A stretch of DNA of 64,000 bases from an uncultured Clostridium sp. GTDB taxonomy: Bacteria > Bacillota > Clostridia > TANB77 > CAG-508. Position numbers and translations under genes: made by a program. Position 1 is the stretch's first letter. Every line of letters starts with the position of its first letter. Of this stretch, positions 57,385-64,000 are shown piece after piece. The DNA is taken from NCBI GenBank assembly GCA_946404215.1, contig CAMJCT010000001.1, forward strand, positions 1 through 64,000, written 5' to 3'. The notes beneath the pieces are model-generated. The model was not told the DNA's origin. It saw nothing but the letters and a program-made list of their open reading frames with translations, and ran no database searches.

Positions 57385-57464
57385 AAAAACACATCTGTTA
57401 CTTGACGGTAGATGTGTTTTTTCACAAATATCGGCAAACCACGTTTGTGGTTTCTCCATTTCCT
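57385..57464 (-). ncRNA. Candidate antisense antitoxin RNA
   Basis: Minus-strand promoter TTGACT (57500-57495), 18-nt spacer, TATAAT (57476-57471). The predicted transcript starts ~57464 and ends at the shared hairpin AACACATCT/AGATGTGTT with a T run on its side. It overlaps the 3' end of the toxin mRNA and can also pair with its 5' leader through TGGTTTGCC. Confidence 0.65.
57388..57422. terminator. Shared bidirectional terminator of the toxin-like locus
   Basis: AACACATCT-(13 nt)-AGATGTGTT with A and T runs on both sides. Confidence 0.8.
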
Positions 57465-57644
57465 ATATTTATTATAATCTATTTTACATTAAAAAGTCAA
57501 TAATATTTGAGTAACAAAATAAGTAATCTTGAGAACAAGTTTAATTACAAATCAGATTTAAAATAGAATTCTTTAATAAAAAAAGTGACAAAAGTTTTTA
57601 CTATATGATATAATATAAAAAATTGAATTAGAAGGAGATAAAAA

Positions 57645-58406
57645 ATGAAAAAAATTATAGGGTATATTTTAGTTATAGCACTTATTATTATCTGTATTGT
57701 TGAAGGGGTGATAATTTTGCAAAACAATAAAAGAAATATTTATGATGTTGCATCAGTAGAAACTAGCGAAGGATATATAACAGACAAAGATATTTGTACG
57801 CAAGATGAATATGAGAAAACACTGTTTAGACAACCAATTTCCGAAAAACGAAATGGAGAAATGCGACTTGGTATTAAATGCACACAAGATAGTGATGCAG
57901 AATTAACAATATATGAAGCAAAAGACGGAAAATACGTTTCAATTTTTTCTTGCGAGGCTAAAATTGGAAAAAATGGTCCTGTTAAACATGCAGAAGGTGA
58001 TACAAAAACACCATTAGGAACATGGACTATAGGAGAAGCTTATGGTATAGCTGATAATCCAGGTAGCAATATTACATATACTAAAATAACAGATGATATG
58101 TATTGGTGTGCTACTGGAAGCAATGGAAAAAAATATAATACTTTACTTCGTAAAAGTGATGAACCAGACAATGATTATTCAGAAGATGAACACCTAATGG
58201 ATTATCCAATAAGGTATAAGTACTTACTTGATTTAGGATATAATAAAGCAGGTGCTCCTTATGTTGGAAATGCAATATTTTTACATTGCTGGAAAGAAGA
58301 AAATGGAGTTCCAATTGCAACAGGTGGATGTGTAGCAGTATCTGAAGAAAATATGGTTACAATTCTTAAGACATTAAAACCAGGAACTGTAGTAACTATA
58401 TATTAA
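57645..58406 (+). CDS. L,D-transpeptidase (YkuD) with membrane anchor
   Basis: 253 residues: N-terminal membrane helix (~4-24) and a YkuD domain with LTIYEAKDGKYV, the catalytic His in AIFLHCW, and the Cys in ATGGCVAVS. Cross-links peptidoglycan by L,D-bonds or acts on envelope peptides. AAGGAG precedes the ATG. Monocistronic between repeat copies. Confidence 0.88.
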   Translation: MKKIIGYILVIALIIICIVEGVIILQNNKRNIYDVASVETSEGYITDKDICTQDEYEKTLFRQPISEKRNGEMRLGIKCTQDSDAELTIYEAKDGKYVSIFSCEAKIGKNGPVKHAEGDTKTPLGTWTIGEAYGIADNPGSNITYTKITDDMYWCATGSNGKKYNTLLRKSDEPDNDYSEDEHLMDYPIRYKYLLDLGYNKAGAPYVGNAIFLHCWKEENGVPIATGGCVAVSEENMVTILKTLKPGTVVTIY

Positions 58407-58477
58407 TGACCTAAATAATATTATAATTATAGATAATTAGATTTTTTGATATTAAGAATAAGTAAAATATTTTAAAC

Positions 58478-58875
58478 TTATTTACAAGATTTTGGTATTA
58501 AGAACAAGATTAAAATATAAAAATAGCAAAATTTGCAGTATTGAAGGTAGGGGACTTAAATCTTCAATATTGCAAATTTTTTGTTATTTTTGAAAATCTA
58601 GAATTTTTGAAATTTATATATATTTATACAAAAATGAAAAAATTCATAATTTGAAAATTTTAGGAAAAAATCTAAAACAAAAAATCAAAAATTGAAAATT
58701 GCAAAACAGAAAAGAAATAGAAAATAAAAATTTTATAAAATAATTTTTATTTTTATAAAATGCAAAAACTACAGAACTAAAAATTTTTTGAAATTATAAA
58801 GAGGGAGGCTAGAAGAACATATATTGATAGGTCTAAATTCTTATATATAACATTGCACAAAATAAAAGTTTTCAG
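58478..58875 (+). repeat. Array intergenic repeat, full-length copy (copy 4)
   Basis: Complete unit: AAGAACAAGATTAA lead, hairpin TTTGCAGTATTGAAG/CTTCAATATTGCAAA (58531-58580), ~220 nt of A-rich filler with AAACAGAAAAGAAATAGAAA, then GAGGGAGGCTAGAAGAAC and ATAACATTGCACAAAATAAA. The hairpin shows a base-pair change relative to copy 3 (TTTTGAAG/CTTCAAAA to TATTGAAG/CTTCAATA). Confidence 0.75.
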
Positions 58876-59015
58876 GAATTAAAATATTGATATATCAGTT
58901 GTTTTGAATAAAATTTTAAATTTATAACATAATATTATAAAAAAGTTTATTCCCAAAATTCAAAATAATTTGACTTTTTGGGAATACTATTTTATAATAA
59001 CTATGGAGGTTTAAA

Positions 59016-60215
59016 ATGAAATTAATAGAACGAAATTATTATTTAGATAAATTAATAAGAGTAATTGATACACCAGATATAAAAGTCATAACAGGTGTAA
59101 GACGTAGTGGAAAATCAAAACTATTAGAAGCATTGCAAAAATATATAGATAAAAATTATGATGCTGCAAATATAATTCATATTAATTACAACTTAAAAAA
59201 ATATGATAAAATTAATACTGGAGATTTGTTGTATGAATTTGTAGACAAACAATTTGTAAATGGAAAAGATAACTTCTTATTAATAGATGAAATTCAAAAA
59301 TGTAAAGAATTTGAGGAAACTATAAATAGTTTCCATGCCGAAGAAAGATTTAAAATATTTATTACAGGTTCCAATGCATTTCTACTTAGTAGTGATTTGG
59401 CAACACTATTTACAGGCAGAACATTTGAAATACCTATATTCCCATTTTCTTTTAAAGAATATATGATTTATTATAAGAATGATAATATATATAATTCATT
59501 TGATAAGTATATTAAAGATGGTGGTATGTCAGGTTCATATTTATATCAAGAAGATGAAGATAAAAGTGCTTATTTAAAAGATATATATGAAACATTAATA
59601 ATAAGAGATGTAGTACAAAAATATAAAATAAAGAATAAAGATCTTTTAAATAAATTAAGCGACTATTTACTTGATAATATTTCAAATATAACATCTTCTT
59701 ATAAAATTGAAAAAACTTTAAGATCAAATAAGTTAATTGCAGAGCATAAAACAATAAATAGATATATTGAATATTTATGTAATGCTTTTGCTTTTTATAG
59801 AGTTAGAAGATATGATATAAAAGGAAAAAAATATCTTGTATCTCAAGATAAATATTATTTATCAGATCATTCATTCAGAACAGCAATATTAGGCAAAAAA
59901 AATATGGATTATGGTAGAGTTCTTGAGAATATTGTAGCAATTGAATTATTAAGAAGAGGATATGAAATATATGTTGGAACATTATATAATAAAGAAATTG
60001 ATTTTGTTGCAATGAAAAAAGATGAACAAATTTATATACAAGTTTCTGAAAATATTAGTGATTCTAAAACAATGGAAAGAGAAATAAATCCATTATTAAG
60101 CATAAAAGACGGATATAAAAAAATAATTATTACAAAATTAAATCATGAAAGCTATCTACAAGAAGGAATTGAAGTAATTGATATTGCAGATTGGTTATTA
60201 AATAGCAATGTCTAG
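59016..60215 (+). CDS. AAA-type ATP-binding protein (DUF4143 family)
   Basis: 399 residues: Walker A VRRSGKSK (~28-35), Walker B FLLIDEIQK (~88-96), arginine-rich TGRTFEIPIFPFSFKEYM, and a C-terminal nuclease-like region (EIDFVAMKKDEQIYIQVSE). Distinct subgroup from the ATPase at 15043; a fragment of a relative lies at 50536. GGAGG precedes the ATG. Confidence 0.82.
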   Translation: MKLIERNYYLDKLIRVIDTPDIKVITGVRRSGKSKLLEALQKYIDKNYDAANIIHINYNLKKYDKINTGDLLYEFVDKQFVNGKDNFLLIDEIQKCKEFEETINSFHAEERFKIFITGSNAFLLSSDLATLFTGRTFEIPIFPFSFKEYMIYYKNDNIYNSFDKYIKDGGMSGSYLYQEDEDKSAYLKDIYETLIIRDVVQKYKIKNKDLLNKLSDYLLDNISNITSSYKIEKTLRSNKLIAEHKTINRYIEYLCNAFAFYRVRRYDIKGKKYLVSQDKYYLSDHSFRTAILGKKNMDYGRVLENIVAIELLRRGYEIYVGTLYNKEIDFVAMKKDEQIYIQVSENISDSKTMEREINPLLSIKDGYKKIIITKLNHESYLQEGIEVIDIADWLLNSNV

Positions 60216-60227
60216 GAGTGATAATAT

Positions 60228-60359
60228 ATGGATAAATATTTAGAAATTAAAAAAATATTTGAATCAAGAGAAGATAAGGAAAATGCTCTTGCTATGTCAA
60301 AGTATATGAGAAATATGTTTGTTTTCTATGGACTTCCTAATAAAAATATGATTAATTAA
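60228..60359 (+). pseudogene. N-terminal fragment of a DNA alkylation repair (AlkD-like) protein
   Basis: 43 codons, MDKYLEIKKIFESREDKENA ... FYGLPNKNMIN, matching the start of AlkD-like HEAT-repeat glycosylases up to the YGLP motif; the remaining ~190 residues are gone. It has AGGAG and follows the ATPase by 12 bp. Confidence 0.65.
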
Positions 60360-60375
60360 GTATATATCAAAAACA

Positions 60376-60450
60376 ACAGAGGGAGGAAGAGGAATATGGA
60401 TCAAAGCCGTCAAAAAAGAAATATATAACATTGCACAAAATAAAAGTAGT
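60376..60450 (+). repeat. Array intergenic repeat, 3' module (copy 5)
   Basis: AGAGGGAGGAAGAGGAA ... ATATATAACATTGCACAAAA. The 5' hairpin module is absent. Confidence 0.6.
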
Positions 60451-60463
60451 CGCTCGTTTTTTT

Positions 60464-60499
60464 AAGCCTGATAGTTAGTTGTAATTATCAGGCTTTTGT
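60464..60499 (+). terminator. Attenuator-like hairpin before the phosphotransferase gene
   Basis: AAGCCTGATA-(12 nt)-TATCAGGCTT then TTGTT, 20 bp before the gene's translation region. A covarying copy lies at 62803. Confidence 0.65.
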
Positions 60500-60532
60500 T
60501 ATATAATGAGGAAGATAAAATGATAGAAAGAT

Positions 60533-61546
60533 GTGAGTATATTGATAAATAAAAAAATAGAAAAACTTATACAAGAAAACCATTTAGGAAATACAATAAT
60601 AAATATAGATAAGGTTATAGGTGGTTTGTCTCATAGAATGTATAAAGTTGAAACAAATAAAGGAATATATGCTGTAAAAGAATTAAATGCAGGGGTAATG
60701 AAAAAAGAAAAAGCATATTCAAATTTTGTTTTTTCTGAAAAAGTAACAGATATTGTCATAGAAAATGGAATATCAGCTATTGGTGCAATAAAGTTCAATA
60801 ATGATATTATGGTAAAAATAGATGATAGTTATTTTATGGTGTTTGAATGGTTAGAGGGCAAGATATTAGAACCTGAAGAAATAACAAACAAACATTGTGA
60901 AATTATTGGCAAGATGTTGGCTGAAATACATAACATAGATTTTTCTAGAATAGAAGACGAAGAAAGAAAAAAAGTTGAAACAAATAGTTTTGATTGGAAT
61001 AGATATATACCATTAGCAGAAGAACAAGATAAACCATATATTCAAGAATTAAAAACGAATATAGAATTATTATATGAGTTAAATAAAAATTCAGTAAAAG
61101 CTCTTGAATATGCTAAAAATAATCTAGTGATAAGTCATACTGATTTGGATAGAAAAAATGTAATTTGGCAAGACGATAAAGCATTTATTATAGATTGGGA
61201 AGCAAGTGGATATATAAACCCTACGATTGAACTTATACAAGTTGCTTGGTATTGGTCAGGAGGAGATAAAGAAAATATTGATTATAATAAATTTAAAAGA
61301 ATAATAAATAGTTATAAACAAAGCTATAAAAGGAAAATTGATAAAAATATTGATATATTAATTAATGCTGATAATTATGGAGGACTTGCTTGGTTAGATT
61401 ATAATTTAAAAAGATCTTTATGCATTGAAAATAAATACGATCAAGATGAAATTCAACTTGCTGAAAATGAAGTAGTTCAATCATTAAATGAGATAAAATA
61501 TAATTATAGTCAATTAGATAAAATGATTGAAGTGTTAAATAAATAG
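60533..61546 (+). CDS. Aminoglycoside/choline phosphotransferase-family protein
   Basis: 337 residues with the APH kinase-like pattern: nucleotide-binding IGGLSHRMYKVET and AVKEL, catalytic ISHTDLDRKNVIW (HxDxxxxN) and metal FIIDWEASG. Substrate unknown (choline, antibiotic or sugar). The annotated start is GTG; an ATG at 60520 with a better ribosome binding site opens a 10-codon frame that ends just inside, so the true start is unsure. Confidence 0.8.
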   Translation: MSILINKKIEKLIQENHLGNTIINIDKVIGGLSHRMYKVETNKGIYAVKELNAGVMKKEKAYSNFVFSEKVTDIVIENGISAIGAIKFNNDIMVKIDDSYFMVFEWLEGKILEPEEITNKHCEIIGKMLAEIHNIDFSRIEDEERKKVETNSFDWNRYIPLAEEQDKPYIQELKTNIELLYELNKNSVKALEYAKNNLVISHTDLDRKNVIWQDDKAFIIDWEASGYINPTIELIQVAWYWSGGDKENIDYNKFKRIINSYKQSYKRKIDKNIDILINADNYGGLAWLDYNLKRSLCIENKYDQDEIQLAENEVVQSLNEIKYNYSQLDKMIEVLNK

Positions 61547-61556
61547 AAAATAATCA

Positions 61557-61806
61557 TAATTTACAATTTGGGAAGTAGGGGCTAAAAATCTTCAAAATTG
61601 CAAAATTTTGTTATTTTAAGGAAAATTAAAAATATTCGTAAATTTTATAAATTTAGAAAAATTATAAAAAATAAAAATCTAATTTAATAACTAAATATAA
61701 TTAGTATGAATTACTTAAATCTATCAAAAACAACCAAGGAAAGCAGGGAGAGATGGTTTAAAGGTAGTATAAAAAGAAATATACAACATTGCACAAAATC
61801 AAAGTA
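61557..61806 (+). repeat. Array intergenic repeat, diverged copy (copy 6)
   Basis: Hairpin TTTACAATTTGGGAAG...CTTCAAAATTGCAAAA (imperfect), A-rich filler, AGCAGGGAGAGATGG, and ATACAACATTGCACAAAATC. A second partial motif (GTTGAACAAAATCAATC) follows at 61842. Confidence 0.6.
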
Positions 61807-61880
61807 TCGGGACATTTTTTGAAAGATAAAAAGATAAGGCGTTGAACAAAATCAATCATTTTAGAACTCGAAATATAAAT

Positions 61881-61909
61881 TTGCAAAATTATGTAAAATA
61901 TGGTATAAT
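61881..61909 (+). promoter_or_regulatory. Sigma-A-type promoter
   Basis: TTGCAA (61881-61886), 17-nt spacer, TATAAT (61904-61909). A hairpin GTGAAAAAC/GTTTTTCAC (61916-61947) sits at the start of the transcript. Confidence 0.65.
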
Positions 61910-61996
61910 AAAGAGTGAAAAACATTTTGTTTACTCCGTTTTTCACCGTTAGTCGTCAACCAAAATTTAAAATGATTATTTTAGGAGGAATCAATT

Positions 61997-62308
61997 ATGG
62001 CTAAAACTGTAAAGATGTGCGATATGTCCAGAGACACAGCAGCAAAAGTTTTTATGATGTTGAACCCTGGCAAGGTAAAATATGCTATCATGGGCGAAAT
62101 ATTTGATGACTGTCCTTTACCTGATCTCGTGCTTATTACAGATGTTGAACCGAAAGATTTAGTATATCCTGAAGGATGGTATTATGCAAAAGGCACATTC
62201 CGCAACAAGCACACTAGCACTACAGGCATGTACTCTACAATCGAAATGATGAAGAGCAACGGACAGTTCTGGGAAAACTATGCTAAGTATTGCACTAAGG
62301 ACATGTAA
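61997..62308 (+). CDS. Hypothetical protein of foreign base composition
   Basis: 103 residues (MAKTVKMCDMSRDTAAKVFM ...), no motif recognised. Its codons (GGC, CTC, CGC, ACC-type, CAC) and base composition are clearly GC-richer than every neighbour, a sign of recent transfer. It has its own promoter, an AGGAGGAAT ribosome binding site and a terminator, so it looks functional as a single-gene module. Confidence 0.6.
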   Translation: MAKTVKMCDMSRDTAAKVFMMLNPGKVKYAIMGEIFDDCPLPDLVLITDVEPKDLVYPEGWYYAKGTFRNKHTSTTGMYSTIEMMKSNGQFWENYAKYCTKDM

Positions 62309-62337
62309 TTGTGAAGCCATAAAAAAGAAATATCTTT

Positions 62338-62360
62338 CTCACTCGCAAGAGTGAGTTTTC
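62338..62360 (+). terminator. Terminator after the foreign hypothetical gene
   Basis: CTCACTC-GCAA-GAGTGAG followed by TTTTC. Confidence 0.8.
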
Positions 62361-62378
62361 TATTTATATTTTAAAAAG

Positions 62379-62432
62379 ATTGTTAGATGAACAAGTCGAC
62401 ATTATATTAAGAGCATTAGAATTAATATATTA
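62379..62432 (+). pseudogene. Fragment of a paralogue of the 53878 gene
   Basis: Frame LLDEQVDIILRALELIYY matches LLEGQAEIILRALELYAY of the gene at 53878. 18 codons only. Confidence 0.6.
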
Positions 62433-62454
62433 CAAAATTCTAATCTATTAAAAA

Positions 62455-62765
62455 TTATTTCAAAATTTTATAAAAATATAGAATTTTTGAATTTTATCTA
62501 AATTTTGATAAAGATAGAAAATTTAGATATTTTTTTAAATTTTGAAAAATATAAAAATTAAAAACAAAAAATTAAAAATTACAAAACAGAAAAGAAATAG
62601 AAAATAAAAAATTTGATAAAATAATTTAAAAATTTATAAAATGCAAAAAAAACTATTGAACTAAATTTTTTTTAAAATTACAAAGAGGGAGGTAAGAAGA
62701 TACCATATTGACTGACATAATTCGTGATATATAACATTGCACAAAATCAAAGTTTTCGCACATTG
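62455..62765 (+). repeat. Array intergenic repeat (copy 7)
   Basis: Filler module with AAAACAGAAAAGAAATAGAAA identical to copy 4, then AAAGAGGGAGGTAAGAAGA and ATATAACATTGCACAAAATC. The 5' hairpin module is missing. Confidence 0.72.
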
Positions 62766-62802
62766 AGATGTTGAAAAATCAATAGTTATAGAAGATTTAA
62801 AT

Positions 62803-62838
62803 AAGACTGATAGTTAGTTGTAATTATCAGTCTTTTGT
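62803..62838 (+). terminator. Attenuator-like hairpin before the acetyltransferase gene
   Basis: AAGACTGATA-(12 nt)-TATCAGTCTT then TTGTT. Same loop as the hairpin at 60464 with a compensating C-G to A-T pair change. Confidence 0.65.
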
Positions 62839-62914
62839 TATATAATAAGGAAAAATTCGTAACATTGTAATATTGCGAACATGTTAGACTAAAAATAAAG
62901 GAGTAGTATAGGAA

Positions 62915-63367
62915 ATGAAAATCTTTAATTTAAAAGAAAAGATTCAATATTTAGATGAGGTTGTGGAACTTGAACATGATGAATGGGGAAATAATCCTGA
63001 AGACGATAGAGAGCATAGACTTCAAAACAAAAAGGAAAAGATACTAAAACACTTAGATGATAATGATTTTTGTAAGCTAATTTTGACATCTAATGATAAA
63101 TTAATTGGTTTTATATCAATATTTCCAAATGATTCAGATAAGTATTTAAATTTAGCTCCTTGGTATGCAACGATGTATGTAAAAGAAGAATATCGAGGTA
63201 AGGGATATTCTAAAATACTAAATGAAGCTATATTAAAAGAAGCTAAAATGCGTGGATATAAAGTTATATATCTAAAAACAGAATTGACTAATTATTATGA
63301 AAAATTTGGAGCAAAATTTGTAGAGAACATTACAGATAAAGAAAAATTACTAAAATTTGATTTATAA
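62915..63367 (+). CDS. GNAT-family N-acetyltransferase
   Basis: 150 residues with acetyl-CoA motif A MYVKEEYRGKGYSKIL (R/QxxGxG/A) and motif B YYEKFGAKFVE. Substrate unknown; often antibiotics, polyamines or protein N-termini. AAAGGAG precedes the ATG. Confidence 0.85.
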   Translation: MKIFNLKEKIQYLDEVVELEHDEWGNNPEDDREHRLQNKKEKILKHLDDNDFCKLILTSNDKLIGFISIFPNDSDKYLNLAPWYATMYVKEEYRGKGYSKILNEAILKEAKMRGYKVIYLKTELTNYYEKFGAKFVENITDKEKLLKFDL

Positions 63368-63404
63368 ATAATAAAATACGATTATAAATGAAAGGAGTAA
63401 AATA

Positions 63405-63812
63405 ATGGATAAGAGAATGAATAAAGAAGAATTAATTAATTTAATTAAAACATTAAAAATTTCTAAAGAAGAATTTTGGATTCTTTCATCTGGTGCTTTA
63501 GTATTAAGAGGTATATTTCCAGATGCAGGAGATCTTGATATTGCAGTAACTAATAAAGGAATGGAAGAGTTAAAAAATAATTATATTTTAATTCCCAAAA
63601 ATTGCGAATTAGGACAGTTTTATAAAGTAACAGAAAATGTGGAATGTGTTTGTGATGGTGACAAAGAAAATATAGAATTTCAACCAGAGAAAATTGGAGA
63701 GTTTTATGTACAAAATATTTATCAATATTTAAATTTTTTAAAAAATAGTGAAAGAGAAAAAGATAAAAAAAGAATACCACTAGTGGAAGAATATATAAAA
63801 AATAATTATTAA
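63405..63812 (+). CDS. Nucleotidyltransferase-fold protein
   Basis: 135 residues; ILSSGALVLRGIFPDAGDLDIAVT has the polymerase-beta-like GS/GG...DxD layout (SGA, then DLDIAV). Such single-domain proteins include antitoxin/toxin nucleotidyltransferases and antibiotic adenylyltransferases; the role here is open. AAAGGAG precedes the ATG, 37 bp after the acetyltransferase gene, so the two form a pair. Confidence 0.68.
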   Translation: MDKRMNKEELINLIKTLKISKEEFWILSSGALVLRGIFPDAGDLDIAVTNKGMEELKNNYILIPKNCELGQFYKVTENVECVCDGDKENIEFQPEKIGEFYVQNIYQYLNFLKNSEREKDKKRIPLVEEYIKNNY

Positions 63813-63825
63813 AACTTGTTCGCAC

Positions 63826-64000
63826 TATTTTAGTATTCAGAACAAGATTAATATAAAAATAGTAAAATTTGCAGTTTTGTAGGTAGGGGACTTAAAATCC
63901 TCAAAATTGCAATTTTTTTTATTTTTTTTTAAAATGAAATTTTCGAAATTAAAGAGAGGGAAGCTAGAAGAACGTATATTGACATGTCCAAATTCTTATA
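63826..64000 (+). repeat. Array intergenic repeat (copy 8, cut by window end)
   Basis: AGAACAAGATTAA lead, hairpin TTTGCAGTTTTGTAGG...CCTCAAAATTGCAA, then GAGAGGGAAGCTAGAAGAAC and ATATTGAC...ATTCTTATA at the edge, nearly as in copy 4. It implies that the array goes on beyond the window. Confidence 0.72.

Overview
The window is a piece of a very AT-rich chromosome from an endospore-forming Clostridia-type Firmicute, most likely an uncultured gut lineage. The evidence is AGA/AAA/ATA-rich codon use, strong GGAGG ribosome binding sites, T-box leaders, the ylxM-ffh-rpsP-khpA-rimM-trmD-rplS order, sporulation genes (CotJC-type catalase end, whiA, sigH, dipicolinate synthase B), and several surface proteins with prepilin-like N-termini. 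The species cannot be named from the sequence.

Layout: 1-9.2 kb holds the catalase end, small membrane proteins, asd (minus), a FemAB transferase, alr, a DUF1189 protein and ftsH. 9.5-12.6 kb holds prmC, whiA and hemW. 12.6-16.4 kb is a variable island: a prepilin-like protein with a GC-rich, possibly hypervariable C-terminus, gene remnants and a DUF4143 ATPase. 16.5-21.3 kb holds recN, eno and a VWA surface protein. 21.5-30.2 kb holds a Phe T-box with pheS/pheT (interrupted by small ORFs) and the ffh-rplS translation block. 30.2-43 kb holds dapA, tRNA-Gln, desulfoferrodoxin, a second prepilin-like protein, hemolysin III, a GH18 enzyme, sigH, tRNA-Thr, a T-box thrS, ychF and an LPKTG protein with its sortase. 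43.1-49.6 kb holds dpaB, a tyrosine recombinase, a GH30 enzyme and an ABC exporter. 49.6-64 kb is an accessory array, all genes on the plus strand, in which unrelated modules (deaminase, type III and type I toxin-antitoxin loci, nucleotide-sanitation enzymes, YkuD, ATPase, phosphotransferase, acetyltransferase, nucleotidyltransferase) alternate with copies of one intergenic repeat family and with gene fragments.

The main discovery is a coding anomaly. By hand scan of every coding region I find in-frame CGG only six times: two in whiA, one in ffh, two in dpaB, one in a prepilin-like gene. Each of the six lies exactly where the frame breaks. In all six, skipping the C (reading CGGN as GGN, glycine) restores the full-length conserved protein. 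Roughly eighty CGG trinucleotides in the other two phases of genes cause no break. This points to CGG acting as a +1 frameshift codon, or CGGN as a four-base glycine codon, rather than to random sequencing errors.

Other notable items are a CptIN-like type III toxin-antitoxin locus with two pseudoknot repeats, a type I toxin-like locus with a promoter for an overlapping antisense RNA, three large palindromic intergenic elements, and a candidate diversity-generating-retroelement target.
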